Below are positions 8,431 to 18,663 of a stretch of 64,000 nt of DNA, piece after piece. The notes under the pieces were generated by a model. It was not told the origin of the DNA and made no database searches. It was given only the letters and a program-made list of their open reading frames with translations. The stretch is from the NCBI RefSeq assembly GCF_900089835.1, contig NZ_OANU01000053.1, positions 1 through 64,000 of the forward strand, given 5' to 3'. Each line of letters starts with the position of its first letter. The first letter of the stretch is position 1. Made by a program: the position numbers and the translations under genes. This DNA is from Vibrio thalassae (lineage in GTDB: Bacteria > Pseudomonadota > Gammaproteobacteria > Enterobacterales > Vibrionaceae).

Positions 8431-9831
8431 ATGACTTACGCGCCTGTAACTGACGTACTAAGCGGTAAGCTAGCTGTTGACAGTGAAGTCACTGTACGCG
8501 GCTGGATCCGTTCACGTCGTGATTCCAAAGCTGGAATCTCTTTCCTTGCCATCTACGACGGCTCTTGTTTCGACCCGATTCAGGCCGTGGTCCCTAATAA
8601 TCTTAATAATTACGAGAATGAAGTACTCAAGTTAACAACAGGCTGTTCTGTTGAAGTAACAGGTACTATCGTAGAGTCTCCAGCAAAAGGTCAAGACTTC
8701 GAGCTTGCAGCTACAGACGTTAAGGTTGTTGGTTGGGTTGAAGATGCTGATACTTACCCAATGGCGAAAACTCGTCACTCAATCGAGTATCTACGTGAAG
8801 TGGCTCACCTACGTCCACGTACCAACGTGATTGGTGCTGTAGCACGTGTACGTAACTGCCTATCGCAAGCTATTCACCGTTTTTATCACGAGCAAGGTTA
8901 CTTCTGGATGTCTGCGCCACTGATCACGGCTTCTGACGCAGAAGGTGCTGGTGAAATGTTCCGCGTATCTACACTAGATATGGCTAACCTTCCGTTGACC
9001 GAACAAGGTGACGTTGACTTCAACGAAGATTTCTTCGGTAAAGAAACCTTCCTAACCGTTTCTGGCCAGCTTAACGCTGAAGCATATGCATGTGCACTAA
9101 GCAAAGTGTACACATTCGGTCCTACTTTCCGTGCGGAAAACTCAAACACCAGCCGTCACCTAGCAGAATTCTGGATGGTTGAGCCTGAAGTGGCGTTTGC
9201 AGACCTTGATGATGCGGCGAAACTGGCTGAAGACATGTTGAAGTACGTGTTCAAAGCGGTATTGGAAGAGCGTCGTGACGATCTTGAGTTCTTTGCTCAA
9301 CGCATCAACAAAGAAGCAATTACTCGCCTAGAGAAGTTTGTAGAGTCTGACTTTGCACAAGTAGACTACACAGACGCAATTCAAATCTTGCTTGATTCAG
9401 GTAAAGAGTTCGAATTCCCTGTTGAGTGGGGTATCGATATGTCTTCTGAACACGAGCGCTACCTAGCGGAAGAGCACTTCAACGCTCCTGTGGTTGTTAA
9501 GAACTACCCGAAAGACATCAAAGCGTTCTACATGCGTCTGAACGATGACGGTAAGACGGTAGCTGCGATGGATGTACTAGCACCTGGCATCGGTGAAATC
9601 ATCGGTGGTTCTCAACGTGAAGAGCGTCTAGAACTGCTAGACAAACGCATGATTGAGATGGGTATCGACCCAGAGCACATGAGCTGGTACCGCGATCTTC
9701 GTCGCTACGGCACGGTTCCTCACGCAGGCTTCGGTCTTGGTTTTGAGCGTTTGGTATCTTATGTTACTGGTATGGCAAACATCCGTGACGTGATTCCATT
9801 CCCACGTGCACCACGTAGCGCGAACTTCTAA
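8431..9831 (+). CDS. asnS: Asparaginyl-tRNA synthetase
   Basis: Class IIb aminoacyl-tRNA synthetase charging tRNA-Asn. N-terminal OB-fold anticodon-binding domain (about 1-110, [16 protein letters not shown]), then the catalytic domain with motif 2 ([17 protein letters not shown]) and motif 3 ([10 protein letters not shown]). Starting at the ATG at 8431 gives 466 residues, the same as E. coli AsnS; GGAGAAG lies nine bases before it. The frame stays open upstream to 8362, adding 23 residues, but these are not family-like. A strong terminator follows. Confidence 0.97.
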   Translation: MTYAPVTDVLSGKLAVDSEVTVRGWIRSRRDSKAGISFLAIYDGSCFDPIQAVVPNNLNNYENEVLKLTTGCSVEVTGTIVESPAKGQDFELAATDVKVVGWVEDADTYPMAKTRHSIEYLREVAHLRPRTNVIGAVARVRNCLSQAIHRFYHEQGYFWMSAPLITASDAEGAGEMFRVSTLDMANLPLTEQGDVDFNEDFFGKETFLTVSGQLNAEAYACALSKVYTFGPTFRAENSNTSRHLAEFWMVEPEVAFADLDDAAKLAEDMLKYVFKAVLEERRDDLEFFAQRINKEAITRLEKFVESDFAQVDYTDAIQILLDSGKEFEFPVEWGIDMSSEHERYLAEEHFNAPVVVKNYPKDIKAFYMRLNDDGKTVAAMDVLAPGIGEIIGGSQREERLELLDKRMIEMGIDPEHMSWYRDLRRYGTVPHAGFGLGFERLVSYVTGMANIRDVIPFPRAPRSANF

Positions 9832-9860
9832 GCTCGTAACGCACAATTAGAATCCATGTT

Positions 9861-9889
9861 AAGACCACCACTAGGTGGTCTTTTTTTAA
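9861..9889 (+). terminator. asnS terminator
   Basis: AAGACCACC (9861-9869), loop ACTA, GGTGGTCTT (9874-9882), followed by a T run. Confidence 0.92.
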
Positions 9890-10017
9890 ATTTATCATGC
9901 AAATTCAACCGTCAATATTTGAATGCTTAAGTTGCAAATTCGAAGTAAATATTCGGTTGGTAAATCACTATTTTAGCACTACATTTAGAGTGTTAACTTT
10001 ATATAGAACGAGGTCTA

Positions 10018-10329
10018 ATGATGGGAAAATTTACAGCAAAAGACATTGAATACTACGGTGAATCAGACGGCGTTCATAAATGGCAAGCATCAAGTGGTCA
10101 GCCTTACTATTGGCATCCAGATTGGCTACATGTTGCGGAAGATGAAATTGGATTGCATCCAAAACAAGCGTTAGAAGTCAATGACAAAGAAACTGCAACA
10201 AAAGAGCACGCAGTGAGTGCCATCGTCAAACATCTCAATGAATGGCTTAAAGACAAATTAGCGCACAACTCTGACATTGAAACACAAGCCACTAAATCTG
10301 AACATGAATCGAAAGGTCACGACGACTAA
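10018..10329 (+). CDS. Small conserved-looking protein of unknown function
   Basis: 103 residues, acidic and rich in His, Trp and Tyr in the first half (YYWHPDWLHVAEDEIGLHP), then an amphipathic helix (about 60-83, HAVSAIVKHLNEWLKDKL) and a charged His/Glu/Lys tail. No signal peptide or membrane segment. An AACGAGG stretch six bases before the ATG at 10018 serves as ribosome binding site; a second ATG follows at once. I do not recognise a family. It has its own upstream space after the asnS terminator and a hairpin downstream, so it looks like a single-gene unit. Confidence 0.65.
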   Translation: MMGKFTAKDIEYYGESDGVHKWQASSGQPYYWHPDWLHVAEDEIGLHPKQALEVNDKETATKEHAVSAIVKHLNEWLKDKLAHNSDIETQATKSEHESKGHDD

Positions 10330-10347
10330 TCATTTCGAGCGCGAAAG

Positions 10348-10378
10348 CGTGCTCTTTAAAACCTATATAAAGAGCACG
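10348..10378 (+). terminator. Hairpin after the 103-residue gene
   Basis: CGTGCTCTTTA (10348-10358) and TAAAGAGCACG (10368-10378) form a perfect 11-bp stem with a 9-base loop. There is no strong T run, so it may be a terminator or an mRNA-stabilising hairpin. Confidence 0.55.
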
Positions 10379-10592
10379 TTAGTTATAACTTTACCCAGCA
10401 ACACAACCACTATTTCTCGAACTTTACATACACAAACAATGAATGAGTGCCCTTTTCTGTTTCAAATCAAAATAATTTTCGGTTTTCTTCTTTAATGTAG
10501 TTGTCTCCTATAGCCTTGAAAGGTATAAATAGGCTGTTGTCGTTTATTAACAAACGTTTTGATAGCCCCTTCAATTAACATGGATGAAGAAT

Positions 10593-11783
10593 ATGTTTGA
10601 AAAAGTTGTTGCAGCACCCGCCGATCCAATCCTTGGTCTGACAGAAGAGTTTAAAAAAGACCCTCGTACAGAGAAAATTAACCTAGGTGTTGGTATCTAT
10701 AAAAATGAACAAGGTGAAACTCCCGTTCTAGCGACTGTTAAGAAAGCAGAAGCGGCCCTGCTGGAGACTGAGAAAACCAAATCTTATCTAACAATTGAAG
10801 GGACTGCGGAGTATGGTCTAGCTGTTCAAAAACTGCTTTTCGGTGCTGATTCAGAAATCGTAACCGAAAAACGTGCAAAAACAGCACAAGCACCAGGTGG
10901 TACAGGTGCGCTACGCGTTGCTGGCGAATTTATTAAACGTCAACTTGGTGATGTAAGAATCTGGATCAGTAACCCAACTTGGGCAAACCACAACGGTGTC
11001 TTCAGTGCAGCAGGCATTGAGACAGCTCAATATCGTTATTACGATGCAGAGACAAAAGACAAAGACTTTGCCGGTATGGTTGCTGACCTAGAGCAGGCAA
11101 CGTCTGGTGATATCGTGCTACTTCACGGCTGTTGCCACAACCCAACAGGTATCGACCCTACTGCCGATGAGTGGGAGCAACTGGCAAAACTTGTTGCAGA
11201 CAAAGGACTTATTCCTCTGTTTGACTTTGCTTACCAAGGTTTTGCTAAAGGCGTAGAAGAAGACGCACAAGGTCTGCGCACCTTTGCTAAATACAACAAC
11301 GAAATTCTAGTTGCGAGTTCATTCTCTAAGAACTTTGGCTTGTATAACGAGCGTGTTGGGGCCTTCACTCTGGTTGCGACAACCGAAGAAGTTGCAACTA
11401 CTGCATTCTCACAAGTGAAAAGTATCATTCGCTCTATTTACTCTAACCCGCCAGCACACGGTTCATCAGTCGTCACTTACATCCTAAATGACCAAGCACT
11501 GCGTGCAGAATGGGAACAAGAAGTTGCAGAGATGCGCGACCGTATTCAAGAGATGCGTGAATTGTTTGTACAGACACTTAAGGCCGAAGGCGTAGACGCG
11601 GACTTTAGCTTTATTGAGCGCCAAAATGGCATGTTCTCGTTCTCAGGTCTAATTAAAGAGCAAGTAAACCGTCTAAAAGACGAGTTTGGTATCTATATCG
11701 TTGGCTCTGGTCGCATCAGTGTTGCTGGTATGACAAAAACAAATATGGGCCCACTGTGTAAAGGTATCGCAGCGGTTCTTTAA
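10593..11783 (+). CDS. aspC: Aspartate/aromatic aminotransferase
   Basis: PLP enzyme interconverting aspartate and 2-oxoglutarate with oxaloacetate and glutamate. Residues 1-16 ([16 protein letters not shown]) and the PLP lysine in [15 protein letters not shown] (K246) align with E. coli AspC, as do [13 protein letters not shown] and the C-terminal [10 protein letters not shown]. The ATG at 10593 gives 396 residues, the E. coli length, and GGATGAAG precedes it; the in-frame ATG at 10584 lies on that Shine-Dalgarno and lacks one of its own. AspC and TyrB are similar; overall likeness favours AspC. Confidence 0.94.
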   Translation: MFEKVVAAPADPILGLTEEFKKDPRTEKINLGVGIYKNEQGETPVLATVKKAEAALLETEKTKSYLTIEGTAEYGLAVQKLLFGADSEIVTEKRAKTAQAPGGTGALRVAGEFIKRQLGDVRIWISNPTWANHNGVFSAAGIETAQYRYYDAETKDKDFAGMVADLEQATSGDIVLLHGCCHNPTGIDPTADEWEQLAKLVADKGLIPLFDFAYQGFAKGVEEDAQGLRTFAKYNNEILVASSFSKNFGLYNERVGAFTLVATTEEVATTAFSQVKSIIRSIYSNPPAHGSSVVTYILNDQALRAEWEQEVAEMRDRIQEMRELFVQTLKAEGVDADFSFIERQNGMFSFSGLIKEQVNRLKDEFGIYIVGSGRISVAGMTKTNMGPLCKGIAAVL

Positions 11784-11832
11784 ACTCTACTGAGTAGAAT
11801 CAACGCGTTAGCGTTAAACAATTCGAAATAAT

Positions 11833-11858
11833 AGGTCAGCTTCGGCTGACCTTTTTTG
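11833..11858 (+). terminator. aspC terminator
   Basis: AGGTCAGC (11833-11840), loop TTCG, GCTGACCT (11845-11852), then a T run. A stable UUCG-type tetraloop. Confidence 0.93.
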
Positions 11859-11904
11859 TATCTGCGTGTAGTATTAAAACATTGATAGACAGCAAAGGCC
11901 TCAC

Positions 11905-13794
11905 ATGGACGCAGAAATCTTGGAAATTCAAAACTTCCTAGCCTCTCATCCCCCTTTTGACGAGCTTCCGGAAGAGACAGTACTGTATGTCTCTCAACAT
12001 ATGGAAATCGCCTATTACCGACAAGACACCCCCATCATTCATTTTGGTGACGACATTCACGATCTTTACATGGTTCGTAGCGGCGTGGTGGAAATCTATC
12101 GTCGTAAGGGTGAACTCTACAACCGCTTAGATGAAGGTGATCTCTTTGGTCAAATGGGGCTGTTAACCAACAACAAAGTCCGTTTTCCCGCCAAAGCTGT
12201 CGAGGACACGCTCGTTTACTGCTTATCGGCTAAGATTTTCCAAGAGCTCTACGACGGTTTCGATTCATTCGCAGACTTTGTTGAAGTGGAAGATACCGTT
12301 CGTTTACGCCAAGCTGTTTCAAACAACACTAGCGAAAATGACCTGACTACTTCCAAGGTGAGAACCTTACTTACTCGAGATGCCCCGACGATTGAACGTT
12401 CAAACACCATTCAAAGTGCTGCGAGGTTGATGGCTGACGAACAGGTCTCCTCTCTTCTTATTATTGACCCCGAAGTTGTTGAGAACGATGAAGACGACAC
12501 GTCGCCAGTATTGGGCATTATTACCGATAGAGATTTATGTACTCGTGTTCTGGCAGAAAACCTCGACCCACAAGATGAAGTGGGAAGCGTCATGTCTACT
12601 GATGTCATTTCTCTCGATCACAATGCTTATGTTTACGAAGCGATGCTAACCATGCTTCGTTATAACGTGCATCACCTTCCGGTACTAAAAAACAAGAAAC
12701 CCATTGGCATCATTGAAACCACAGATATCGTGCGCTACGAGTCTCAAAACTCACTACTCTTGGTCAGCAGTATTTTCCAACAGCAATCGGTAGAAGACCT
12801 TAAGTCGCTCTCAGAACAAGTCGGTGACAGCTTTGTGCGTCTTGTTAACGAAGATGCCAACGCTCACATGGTTGGCACTGCGATGTCCGTCATTGGCAGA
12901 AGTTTTAAGCAACGTATTATCGAACTTGCCGAAGAAGAACTGGGCAGCGCTCCTATCCCCTACTGCTTCTTAGCACTTGGCTCTATGGGACGAGATGAAC
13001 AGCTTGTGGTAACGGATCAAGATAACGCCATCATTCTTGATGACAGCTATGACGAAAAGAAACATGGCCAATACTTCGAAAACTTTGCGAAATTCATTTG
13101 CGATGCTTTAGCTGATTGCGGCTACACCTACTGTACCGGTGACATTATGGCTACCAATCCAGAATGGCGAATGACACGCAAAGAATGGGAAGCGTGTTTT
13201 TCAGATTGGATTGATGACCCGAATCCTAAGGCGCTGCTTAATGCCTCCATTTTCTTCGACCTTGATGGTGTCTATGGCAAACTGAAGTGGGCTGAGCAAC
13301 TTAATAGCTTCATCGTCAGAAGAGCACGTCGTAATAACCGATTCCTAGCCTGTTTAGCACGTAATGCACTAAATAGAAAACCACCGCTTGGCTTCTTTAA
13401 AGACTTCGTGATGGAAAAAGATGGTCAACACAATAACTCGATAAACTTAAAGCGGCGCGGTACTGCTCCTCTGGTCGATTTGATTCGAGTCCATGCACTG
13501 GCCGTTGGCTCTCGCTCCACTAACTCTTTTGAGCGGTTGGACGATATCCACGAAGCGGGAATTCTGCCCAAAGGACGAGCGCGCGATCTCAAAGATGCTC
13601 TTGAGTTTATATCCATGGTGCGTATCCGCCACCAAGCGATAGACGTCGAACAAGGTATTGAACCAGATAACAATATTGAACCAGAAAACCTATCTGATTT
13701 TGAACGTCGTAACTTAAAAGACGCCTTCCAGATATTAAGCAATAGTCAAAATTTCCTTAAATTTCGTTACCAAGCTAACAACGCATTAAAGTAG
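11905..13794 (+). CDS. CNB-CBS-DUF294 putative nucleotidyltransferase
   Basis: 629-residue soluble protein with four parts in order: a cyclic-nucleotide-binding-like domain (about 15-130, with GDDIHDLYMVRSGVVEIYRR and EGDLFGQMGLL), a pair of CBS domains (about 150-295, ending in ETTDIVRYES), a DUF294 GlnD-like nucleotidyltransferase domain (about 300-440) and a helical DUF294 C-terminal domain (about 475-620). The transferase motif is intact as ALGSMGRDEQLVVTDQDNAI, with the Gly-Ser and the two Asp ligands. By analogy with GlnD it could nucleotidylylate a partner under control of a nucleotide bound at CNB or CBS; no target is known. The exonuclease gene starts 6 bp after its stop. Confidence 0.85.
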   Translation: MDAEILEIQNFLASHPPFDELPEETVLYVSQHMEIAYYRQDTPIIHFGDDIHDLYMVRSGVVEIYRRKGELYNRLDEGDLFGQMGLLTNNKVRFPAKAVEDTLVYCLSAKIFQELYDGFDSFADFVEVEDTVRLRQAVSNNTSENDLTTSKVRTLLTRDAPTIERSNTIQSAARLMADEQVSSLLIIDPEVVENDEDDTSPVLGIITDRDLCTRVLAENLDPQDEVGSVMSTDVISLDHNAYVYEAMLTMLRYNVHHLPVLKNKKPIGIIETTDIVRYESQNSLLLVSSIFQQQSVEDLKSLSEQVGDSFVRLVNEDANAHMVGTAMSVIGRSFKQRIIELAEEELGSAPIPYCFLALGSMGRDEQLVVTDQDNAIILDDSYDEKKHGQYFENFAKFICDALADCGYTYCTGDIMATNPEWRMTRKEWEACFSDWIDDPNPKALLNASIFFDLDGVYGKLKWAEQLNSFIVRRARRNNRFLACLARNALNRKPPLGFFKDFVMEKDGQHNNSINLKRRGTAPLVDLIRVHALAVGSRSTNSFERLDDIHEAGILPKGRARDLKDALEFISMVRIRHQAIDVEQGIEPDNNIEPENLSDFERRNLKDAFQILSNSQNFLKFRYQANNALK

Positions 13795-13800
13795 GTTCAA

Positions 13801-14520
13801 ATGATTAAGAAACTGCTTCAAGTTCCATCCATTCAATGGGAAAACAAGTTTGCGACTTTGGCACAGAGAGTAACCGATCAACGGCTTCGCGACTTTTATT
13901 CAGCGGGGTTACCCAGTGCAACGACACCATTGAAACAGATTGAGTTTGTGGCGCTGGACTTTGAAACGACGGGGTTAAATCCGGATAAAGATGGGATCTT
14001 ATCCATTGGCTTAGTGCCATTTAACTCGGCTCGAATTCGATTAAACCAAGCGGCGCACTGGACGATTAGGCCCAAAGCAAAACTGGAAGAAGAGTCTGTC
14101 GTGATTCATGGCATCACGCACAATGATATCCTCGACGCCCCGACACTCGATGAAGTGCTCAGTGATGTGTTGAGTGCTTTAGCTGGGAAGGTTATCGTCG
14201 TCCACTATCGGCCAATAGAGAGAGGGTTTCTAAACAGTGCCCTCAAACGAATGATTGGTGAGGGCATCGAATTTCCTGTGGTCGACACGATGCAAATTGA
14301 ATCGGATTATCAAGCTCGCCTTACCGGAGGCCTTATTAATAAACTCAAAGGGAAACGAGCTGAATCAGTCCGCCTTGGTCAAAGCCGTCGCCGTTATGGC
14401 TTGCCGGACTATCCACCCCATCATGCTTTGACGGACGCAATTGCCACCGCCGAGCTATTGCAAGCGCAGCTTGCGTATCATTTCGAAGGTAAACATACCA
14501 TTAAAGAGCTTTGGTTATAA
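13801..14520 (+). CDS. DEDDh 3'-5' exonuclease, DnaQ-like
   Basis: 239 residues. The exonuclease fold spans about 45-225: motif I VALDFETTGLNPDKDGILSIG (Asp and Glu ligands), motif II VVHYRPIERGFLN, motif III HHALTDAIATAELL, giving the DEDDh set. The first 45 residues are helical and not part of the core. Unlike the true polymerase III epsilon subunit it lacks the C-terminal alpha-binding region. An AGGT stretch four bases before the ATG and the 6-bp gap show it is cotranscribed with the CNB-CBS-DUF294 gene, so the two probably share a role in nucleic-acid or nucleotide metabolism (inference). Confidence 0.88.
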   Translation: MIKKLLQVPSIQWENKFATLAQRVTDQRLRDFYSAGLPSATTPLKQIEFVALDFETTGLNPDKDGILSIGLVPFNSARIRLNQAAHWTIRPKAKLEEESVVIHGITHNDILDAPTLDEVLSDVLSALAGKVIVVHYRPIERGFLNSALKRMIGEGIEFPVVDTMQIESDYQARLTGGLINKLKGKRAESVRLGQSRRRYGLPDYPPHHALTDAIATAELLQAQLAYHFEGKHTIKELWL

Positions 14521-14522
14521 GG

Positions 14523-14555
14523 TTTCAGCTCTGGCGTTGCTCGCCAGAGCTGAAA
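14523..14555. terminator. Long perfect hairpin between convergent genes
   Basis: TTTCAGCTCTGGCG (14523-14536), loop TTGCT, CGCCAGAGCTGAAA (14542-14555): a 14-bp perfect stem in the 43-bp gap between the exonuclease gene and the leftward MCP gene. It lacks a T run on either side but is well placed as a shared terminator. Confidence 0.7.
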
Positions 14556-14563
14556 TATAGAGC

Positions 14564-16447
14564 CTAGATCTTAAATCGACCAATCTCTTGTTCAAGTTTT
14601 TGAGAGAGATTAGACAGTTCCACGGCTTGTTGTGCCGCCTCTTCAGCCTCATCTGCCAGCTCGTCCGATACATCACGAATACCTTGCGTATTGCGCGTGA
14701 TTTCAGAGGTCACCGATGCTTGCTCTTCTGCCGCCGTTGCAATCTGTGCCGCCATGTCGCTAATTTGCTCTACTGCTGCGTGAATTTGCGTTAGGCTTGC
14801 AGCAGCACAATTAGCATCGTCAACACTGGTATCCGCCAGTTTTCTGCTGTCGTTCATAATACCAACCGCTTTTGCTGTTGTGGCTTGTAGCGTCTCTATC
14901 GTGCTTTGTATCTCTTGGGTTGAAGCATGGGTACGTTGACTAAGTACACGAACTTCATCAGCAACCACCGCAAAACCGCGACCTTGTTCACCCGCACGAG
15001 CTGCTTCAATGGCTGCATTGAGCGCAAGTAAATTGGTCTGCTCAGCGATGTCTTGGATAGTCGAAAGAATCGCATTGATACTGTTACCGTGAGTTTCAAG
15101 CTCTTGAATTACGCTAGTCGCCACTTCAACCTCTGCAGCAAGGTTTTGTATAGAGCCTTGAGTCTGCGACACTTGTCCAGCACCATGATTGCTTGCACCA
15201 ACCGCCTCCGACGAATTGGACGCTGTCATATCAGCGTTACTGGCAATTTCCTGAGTCGCTGCAGCCATCTCATTAATGGCCGTTGCCACCATGTTTATTT
15301 CGTCTTGCTGAGTCTGGATTCGCTGGCTGCGGACACGAGCATGAGTCGCAGTATCTTTCGCTTGCTCAGAGAGTGCCAAAGAGACGTCTTTTAAATGCAT
15401 AACAGTTTCATGCATGTAACTAACAAAGGTGTTGAAATTACGTGCCAATTGCCCAACCTCATCTTTGCTACGAGGTTCTAGTCGTTGAGTAAGGTCTCCC
15501 TCACCTGAAGCAATCTCTTTTAGCGCTTTAGACACTCGTGTAAGGTCATTGACTAAAAAGCTAATTAGCCAAGATGCCACTATGCCGACTAGTAAAACGA
15601 TAACTAGAGACGTTATTACTAGCTGTGTTAACGCGGTTTTATGTCCTGCTAATTCCGTCGCCTTATCAAGCTCAATAGCAAAGACCCAATTGGTACCTGG
15701 CACATTCGAGAAAAACATCAACTTATCGGTACCGTTTACCGCTAATTCTAGCATTGAGCTGCCCATGGCTTTTTGTTGAATCGTTTGAAGATTCAGACTC
15801 GGACTGAATGCTGAGACTGGCTTTAGAAGTAGCCCAGAATTAGGATGCGCTAAGAACGTACCATTGGTCATATCAATCAGCATCGCTGTGGCATTATGAC
15901 CAACGTTTAAGCTGATCACATCCTTCACTAATTGGTCAATAAGAACGTCCGCACCAACAACGCCTAACAGCTCGCCATGTTGCTTGACTGGCTCTGCAAT
16001 CGTCACCAATAACGCATTAGTAATCGCATCTCGATAAGCTTCTGTGATGATTTGTTTGTTTGCGGCTTGTGCATCCTGATACCAAACACGCGTGCGCGGA
16101 TCATAGTCTGCGCGGTTGCGTTCTGGGTGAGAGCGGTGCATCTCACCTTTTGGTGTTCCAAAGAAAATGTCATCAAAACCACCCGCTATTCGGGCTTGTT
16201 GCAAATAAGGCACCTTGTCTTGTTGCCCAGTAAAGCCGTTAAATGCAGAGGCGATATTTTTTCGAATATCCACCCAGTTATTAATCCCTTCTACCGCTGC
16301 AAATGAGATGTTATTTGCTCTGGCACTGATCGCTGCATTGGTTTGTGAAGATAATTGATGAGCAGCAAGAATGGTCAACGCGGCCGCCATTAGCACCACT
16401 GCACTTAATGTCGCGGCAATAAGCTTTTGTCTTAATGATAAGTTCAT
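14564..16447 (-). CDS. Methyl-accepting chemotaxis protein with dCache sensor
   Basis: 627 residues: membrane helix 1 (about 10-30), a large periplasmic dCache_1 domain (about 35-270; the ligand-pocket signature [11 protein letters not shown] near 115-127 is typical of amino-acid and related receptors), helix 2 (about 275-300), HAMP (about 300-355) and the signalling domain with [20 protein letters not shown]. Senses a small solute outside the cytoplasm and signals through CheA/CheW. The ligand is not readable with confidence. Monocistronic, with about 350 bp upstream before the BCCT gene's end. Confidence 0.92.
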   Translation of the reverse strand: MNLSLRQKLIAATLSAVVLMAAALTILAAHQLSSQTNAAISARANNISFAAVEGINNWVDIRKNIASAFNGFTGQQDKVPYLQQARIAGGFDDIFFGTPKGEMHRSHPERNRADYDPRTRVWYQDAQAANKQIITEAYRDAITNALLVTIAEPVKQHGELLGVVGADVLIDQLVKDVISLNVGHNATAMLIDMTNGTFLAHPNSGLLLKPVSAFSPSLNLQTIQQKAMGSSMLELAVNGTDKLMFFSNVPGTNWVFAIELDKATELAGHKTALTQLVITSLVIVLLVGIVASWLISFLVNDLTRVSKALKEIASGEGDLTQRLEPRSKDEVGQLARNFNTFVSYMHETVMHLKDVSLALSEQAKDTATHARVRSQRIQTQQDEINMVATAINEMAAATQEIASNADMTASNSSEAVGASNHGAGQVSQTQGSIQNLAAEVEVATSVIQELETHGNSINAILSTIQDIAEQTNLLALNAAIEAARAGEQGRGFAVVADEVRVLSQRTHASTQEIQSTIETLQATTAKAVGIMNDSRKLADTSVDDANCAAASLTQIHAAVEQISDMAAQIATAAEEQASVTSEITRNTQGIRDVSDELADEAEEAAQQAVELSNLSQKLEQEIGRFKI

Positions 16448-16795
16448 AGTTTATTATTCTGTCTTTAACGGATTGCGTTCGTTATTTTTATTGTTAACTA
16501 CTAAATGGCGTGCGAATAATATACATATTTATCAGCAAAATAGAGCGCCAATATATTGACTTACAAGCACTTTCTAGTGACATTCCATTGACCATCGCCA
16601 ACGTTGCAAATTCTGGTTTCATTTGCATTATGCTGGGGAATTAATCAATCACACTATAATCGGCTGATTAAGTAATTTCTTTAGGGCTCGATTTGAATAA
16701 CTCCATCCAAGCGCGCGTCGTAGGTTACTTGCCTAGGCATAAACAAAAAAAGAGCGGCTAATTCGCCGCTCTTTTCCGATTTGTTCTCATCGCTA
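16448..16795. other. Intergenic region between MCP and BCCT genes
   Basis: 348 bp without a convincing ORF. It must contain the MCP promoter (leftward) and holds the BCCT terminator at its right end (16751-16772). Nothing else stands out. Confidence 0.5.
16744..16772 (-). terminator. BCCT gene terminator
   Basis: AGAGCGGC (16751-16758) and GCCGCTCT (16765-16772) with a 6-base loop; on the minus strand it is followed by a seven-T run. Confidence 0.9.
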
Positions 16796-18367
16796 CTAGT
16801 ATTTTTCTGTTCTCATCCCTAGTAACAAACTGACGCACATCATCAGTAATATCACCGTAAACGGCAATGCTGACGAAATCGCTCCGGCCTGTAACGCGGC
16901 AATGGCCTCATTACCACCAATCCAAAGCAAAGCAACCGCAATAGCACCTTCCATAAACGCCCAAAATACGCGCTGGATAACGGGTGCATCGACTTTACCG
17001 CCCGCTGTAATACTATCGATAACTAACGAGCCAGAGTCCGACGATGTAATAAAGAAAACCAAAACCAATACCACAGCAACGATAGAGAGCATGGTGCCCA
17101 TCGGCAATTCATCAAACATTTCAAACATGGCTAATGGCATATCACCTAGCCCATTTGTACCTAGCGAACCAACTTGATTTACCACCTGATCAATGGCCAT
17201 GCCACCAAACACAGACATCCACACTACCGTCACTGCAGTTGGAACAATCAAGACCGCAGTAATGAACTGACGAACCGTACGGCCCTTAGACACACGAGCA
17301 ATAAACATACCGACAAATGGGGACCAAGAAATCCACCACGCCCAGTAGAATACCGTCCAGCCGTGCATCCATGCTTCATCTTCACGACCATGTGGATTAC
17401 TCAATGGAATAATGTTTTTGATATACGCCATTAGCGTCTCTGGAATAGCGGCAAAAGTAACCGCATAACCAATGATAGCCACAAGGATCAACAGCAAGAA
17501 TGCAATGATCATGTTGATGTTACTAATAACCTTAACGCCGCCATCAATACCACGCAGCACCGAAACAACGGCCAGTAAGGTGACCACGGCAATCACAACA
17601 ATTTGCAGTGTCATGCCCGATTCAACACCGAAGACATGATGAATACCGCTTGCCGCTTGTTGAGCACCCAAACCGAGTGATGTTGCTAAACCAAATAGGG
17701 TTGCCAGCACAGCTAAAATATCAACAATGTGACCAGCCCAACCCCACGCTCTGTCTCCTAAAATAGGATAGAAAATCGAGCGCATCGACAAAGGCAAACC
17801 TTTGTTGTAAGCAAAGAAAGCAAGAGACAGTGCAACCACACCATAAATAGCCCAAGGGTGTAAACCCCAGTGGAACATGGTCGCCCCCATTGCAAGTTCT
17901 TTTGCTCTCGCAGTATTGGCTTCTACACCTAGCGGGGTTTCAAACCATCCGGTGAAGTAAGCAACAGGTTCTGCCACGCTCCAGAACATAAGACCAATAC
18001 CCATGCCCGCAGCGAACAGCATTGCGAGCCACGATATAAAGGAATAATCAGCCACCGCATCGGTACCGCCAAGACGGATTTTACCGAAAGGGGAAACCAC
18101 CAGCGCTAAACAGAACACTACAAAAATATTGCCTGACCACATAAATAGCCAGTCAAACTTATTGATGATTGACCACTTAATACCATCCAAAGCGGACTTC
18201 GCGGTGTCAGCGTCAACCACAACGGTTAATACCAAGAATAGTGCAATAAATCCTGCACTAATTCCGAACACGGGGTTATGAACATCAAACCCCCACTTTT
18301 GGACATTATCTTGTCCAATGGTGTAGTCAGTACTATCAATACTGTACTTATCAATACCCTTTGTCAT
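16796..18367 (-). CDS. BCCT-family compatible-solute transporter (OpuD/BCCT3-like)
   Basis: Sodium-coupled importer of betaine, choline or related osmolytes; 523 residues, 12 membrane segments, normal for BCCT. The substrate/sodium motif GMGIGLMFWSVAEP (about 119-132) and the family signature WAWWISWSPFVGMFIARVSKGR (about 350-371, several Trp of the betaine box) are intact. It lies 296 bp downstream of a CosR-like MarR regulator on the same strand; in V. cholerae and V. parahaemolyticus the cosR neighbour is a BCCT gene that CosR represses (recalled from the literature). Substrate specificity beyond betaine-like is not certain. Confidence 0.9.
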   Translation of the reverse strand: MTKGIDKYSIDSTDYTIGQDNVQKWGFDVHNPVFGISAGFIALFLVLTVVVDADTAKSALDGIKWSIINKFDWLFMWSGNIFVVFCLALVVSPFGKIRLGGTDAVADYSFISWLAMLFAAGMGIGLMFWSVAEPVAYFTGWFETPLGVEANTARAKELAMGATMFHWGLHPWAIYGVVALSLAFFAYNKGLPLSMRSIFYPILGDRAWGWAGHIVDILAVLATLFGLATSLGLGAQQAASGIHHVFGVESGMTLQIVVIAVVTLLAVVSVLRGIDGGVKVISNINMIIAFLLLILVAIIGYAVTFAAIPETLMAYIKNIIPLSNPHGREDEAWMHGWTVFYWAWWISWSPFVGMFIARVSKGRTVRQFITAVLIVPTAVTVVWMSVFGGMAIDQVVNQVGSLGTNGLGDMPLAMFEMFDELPMGTMLSIVAVVLVLVFFITSSDSGSLVIDSITAGGKVDAPVIQRVFWAFMEGAIAVALLWIGGNEAIAALQAGAISSALPFTVILLMMCVSLLLGMRTEKY

Positions 18368-18663
18368 TAATCCTCTCTACGACTCAATCCTTTTAACTCA
18401 AAGCATTTCAGTTCAGCACCATAGATGCTAAACGTTAGCAAAAAACATGGCCTAGAATGATATATACTATGCAAACCGCCTATATTACCAAATCGTAAGC
18501 CGAATTTCACATAATGTTAGGTAGCACGAGCTGTTCGAGCCACCTTTTAGAGACATAATTAACAATTAGAGTTCAAATTAAATTGGCAGATTGCGTGACT
18601 AAAGGGAGGGATTTCGCCGTTCATATTGCGTTTCACTCCCCCTGTTAAATGAGAGTATGTGGA

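Noticed and set aside
10277..10495. 72-residue ORF overlapping the end of the 103-residue gene
   Set aside because: Out of frame, low-complexity composition, interrupted by a stable hairpin, no ribosome binding site.
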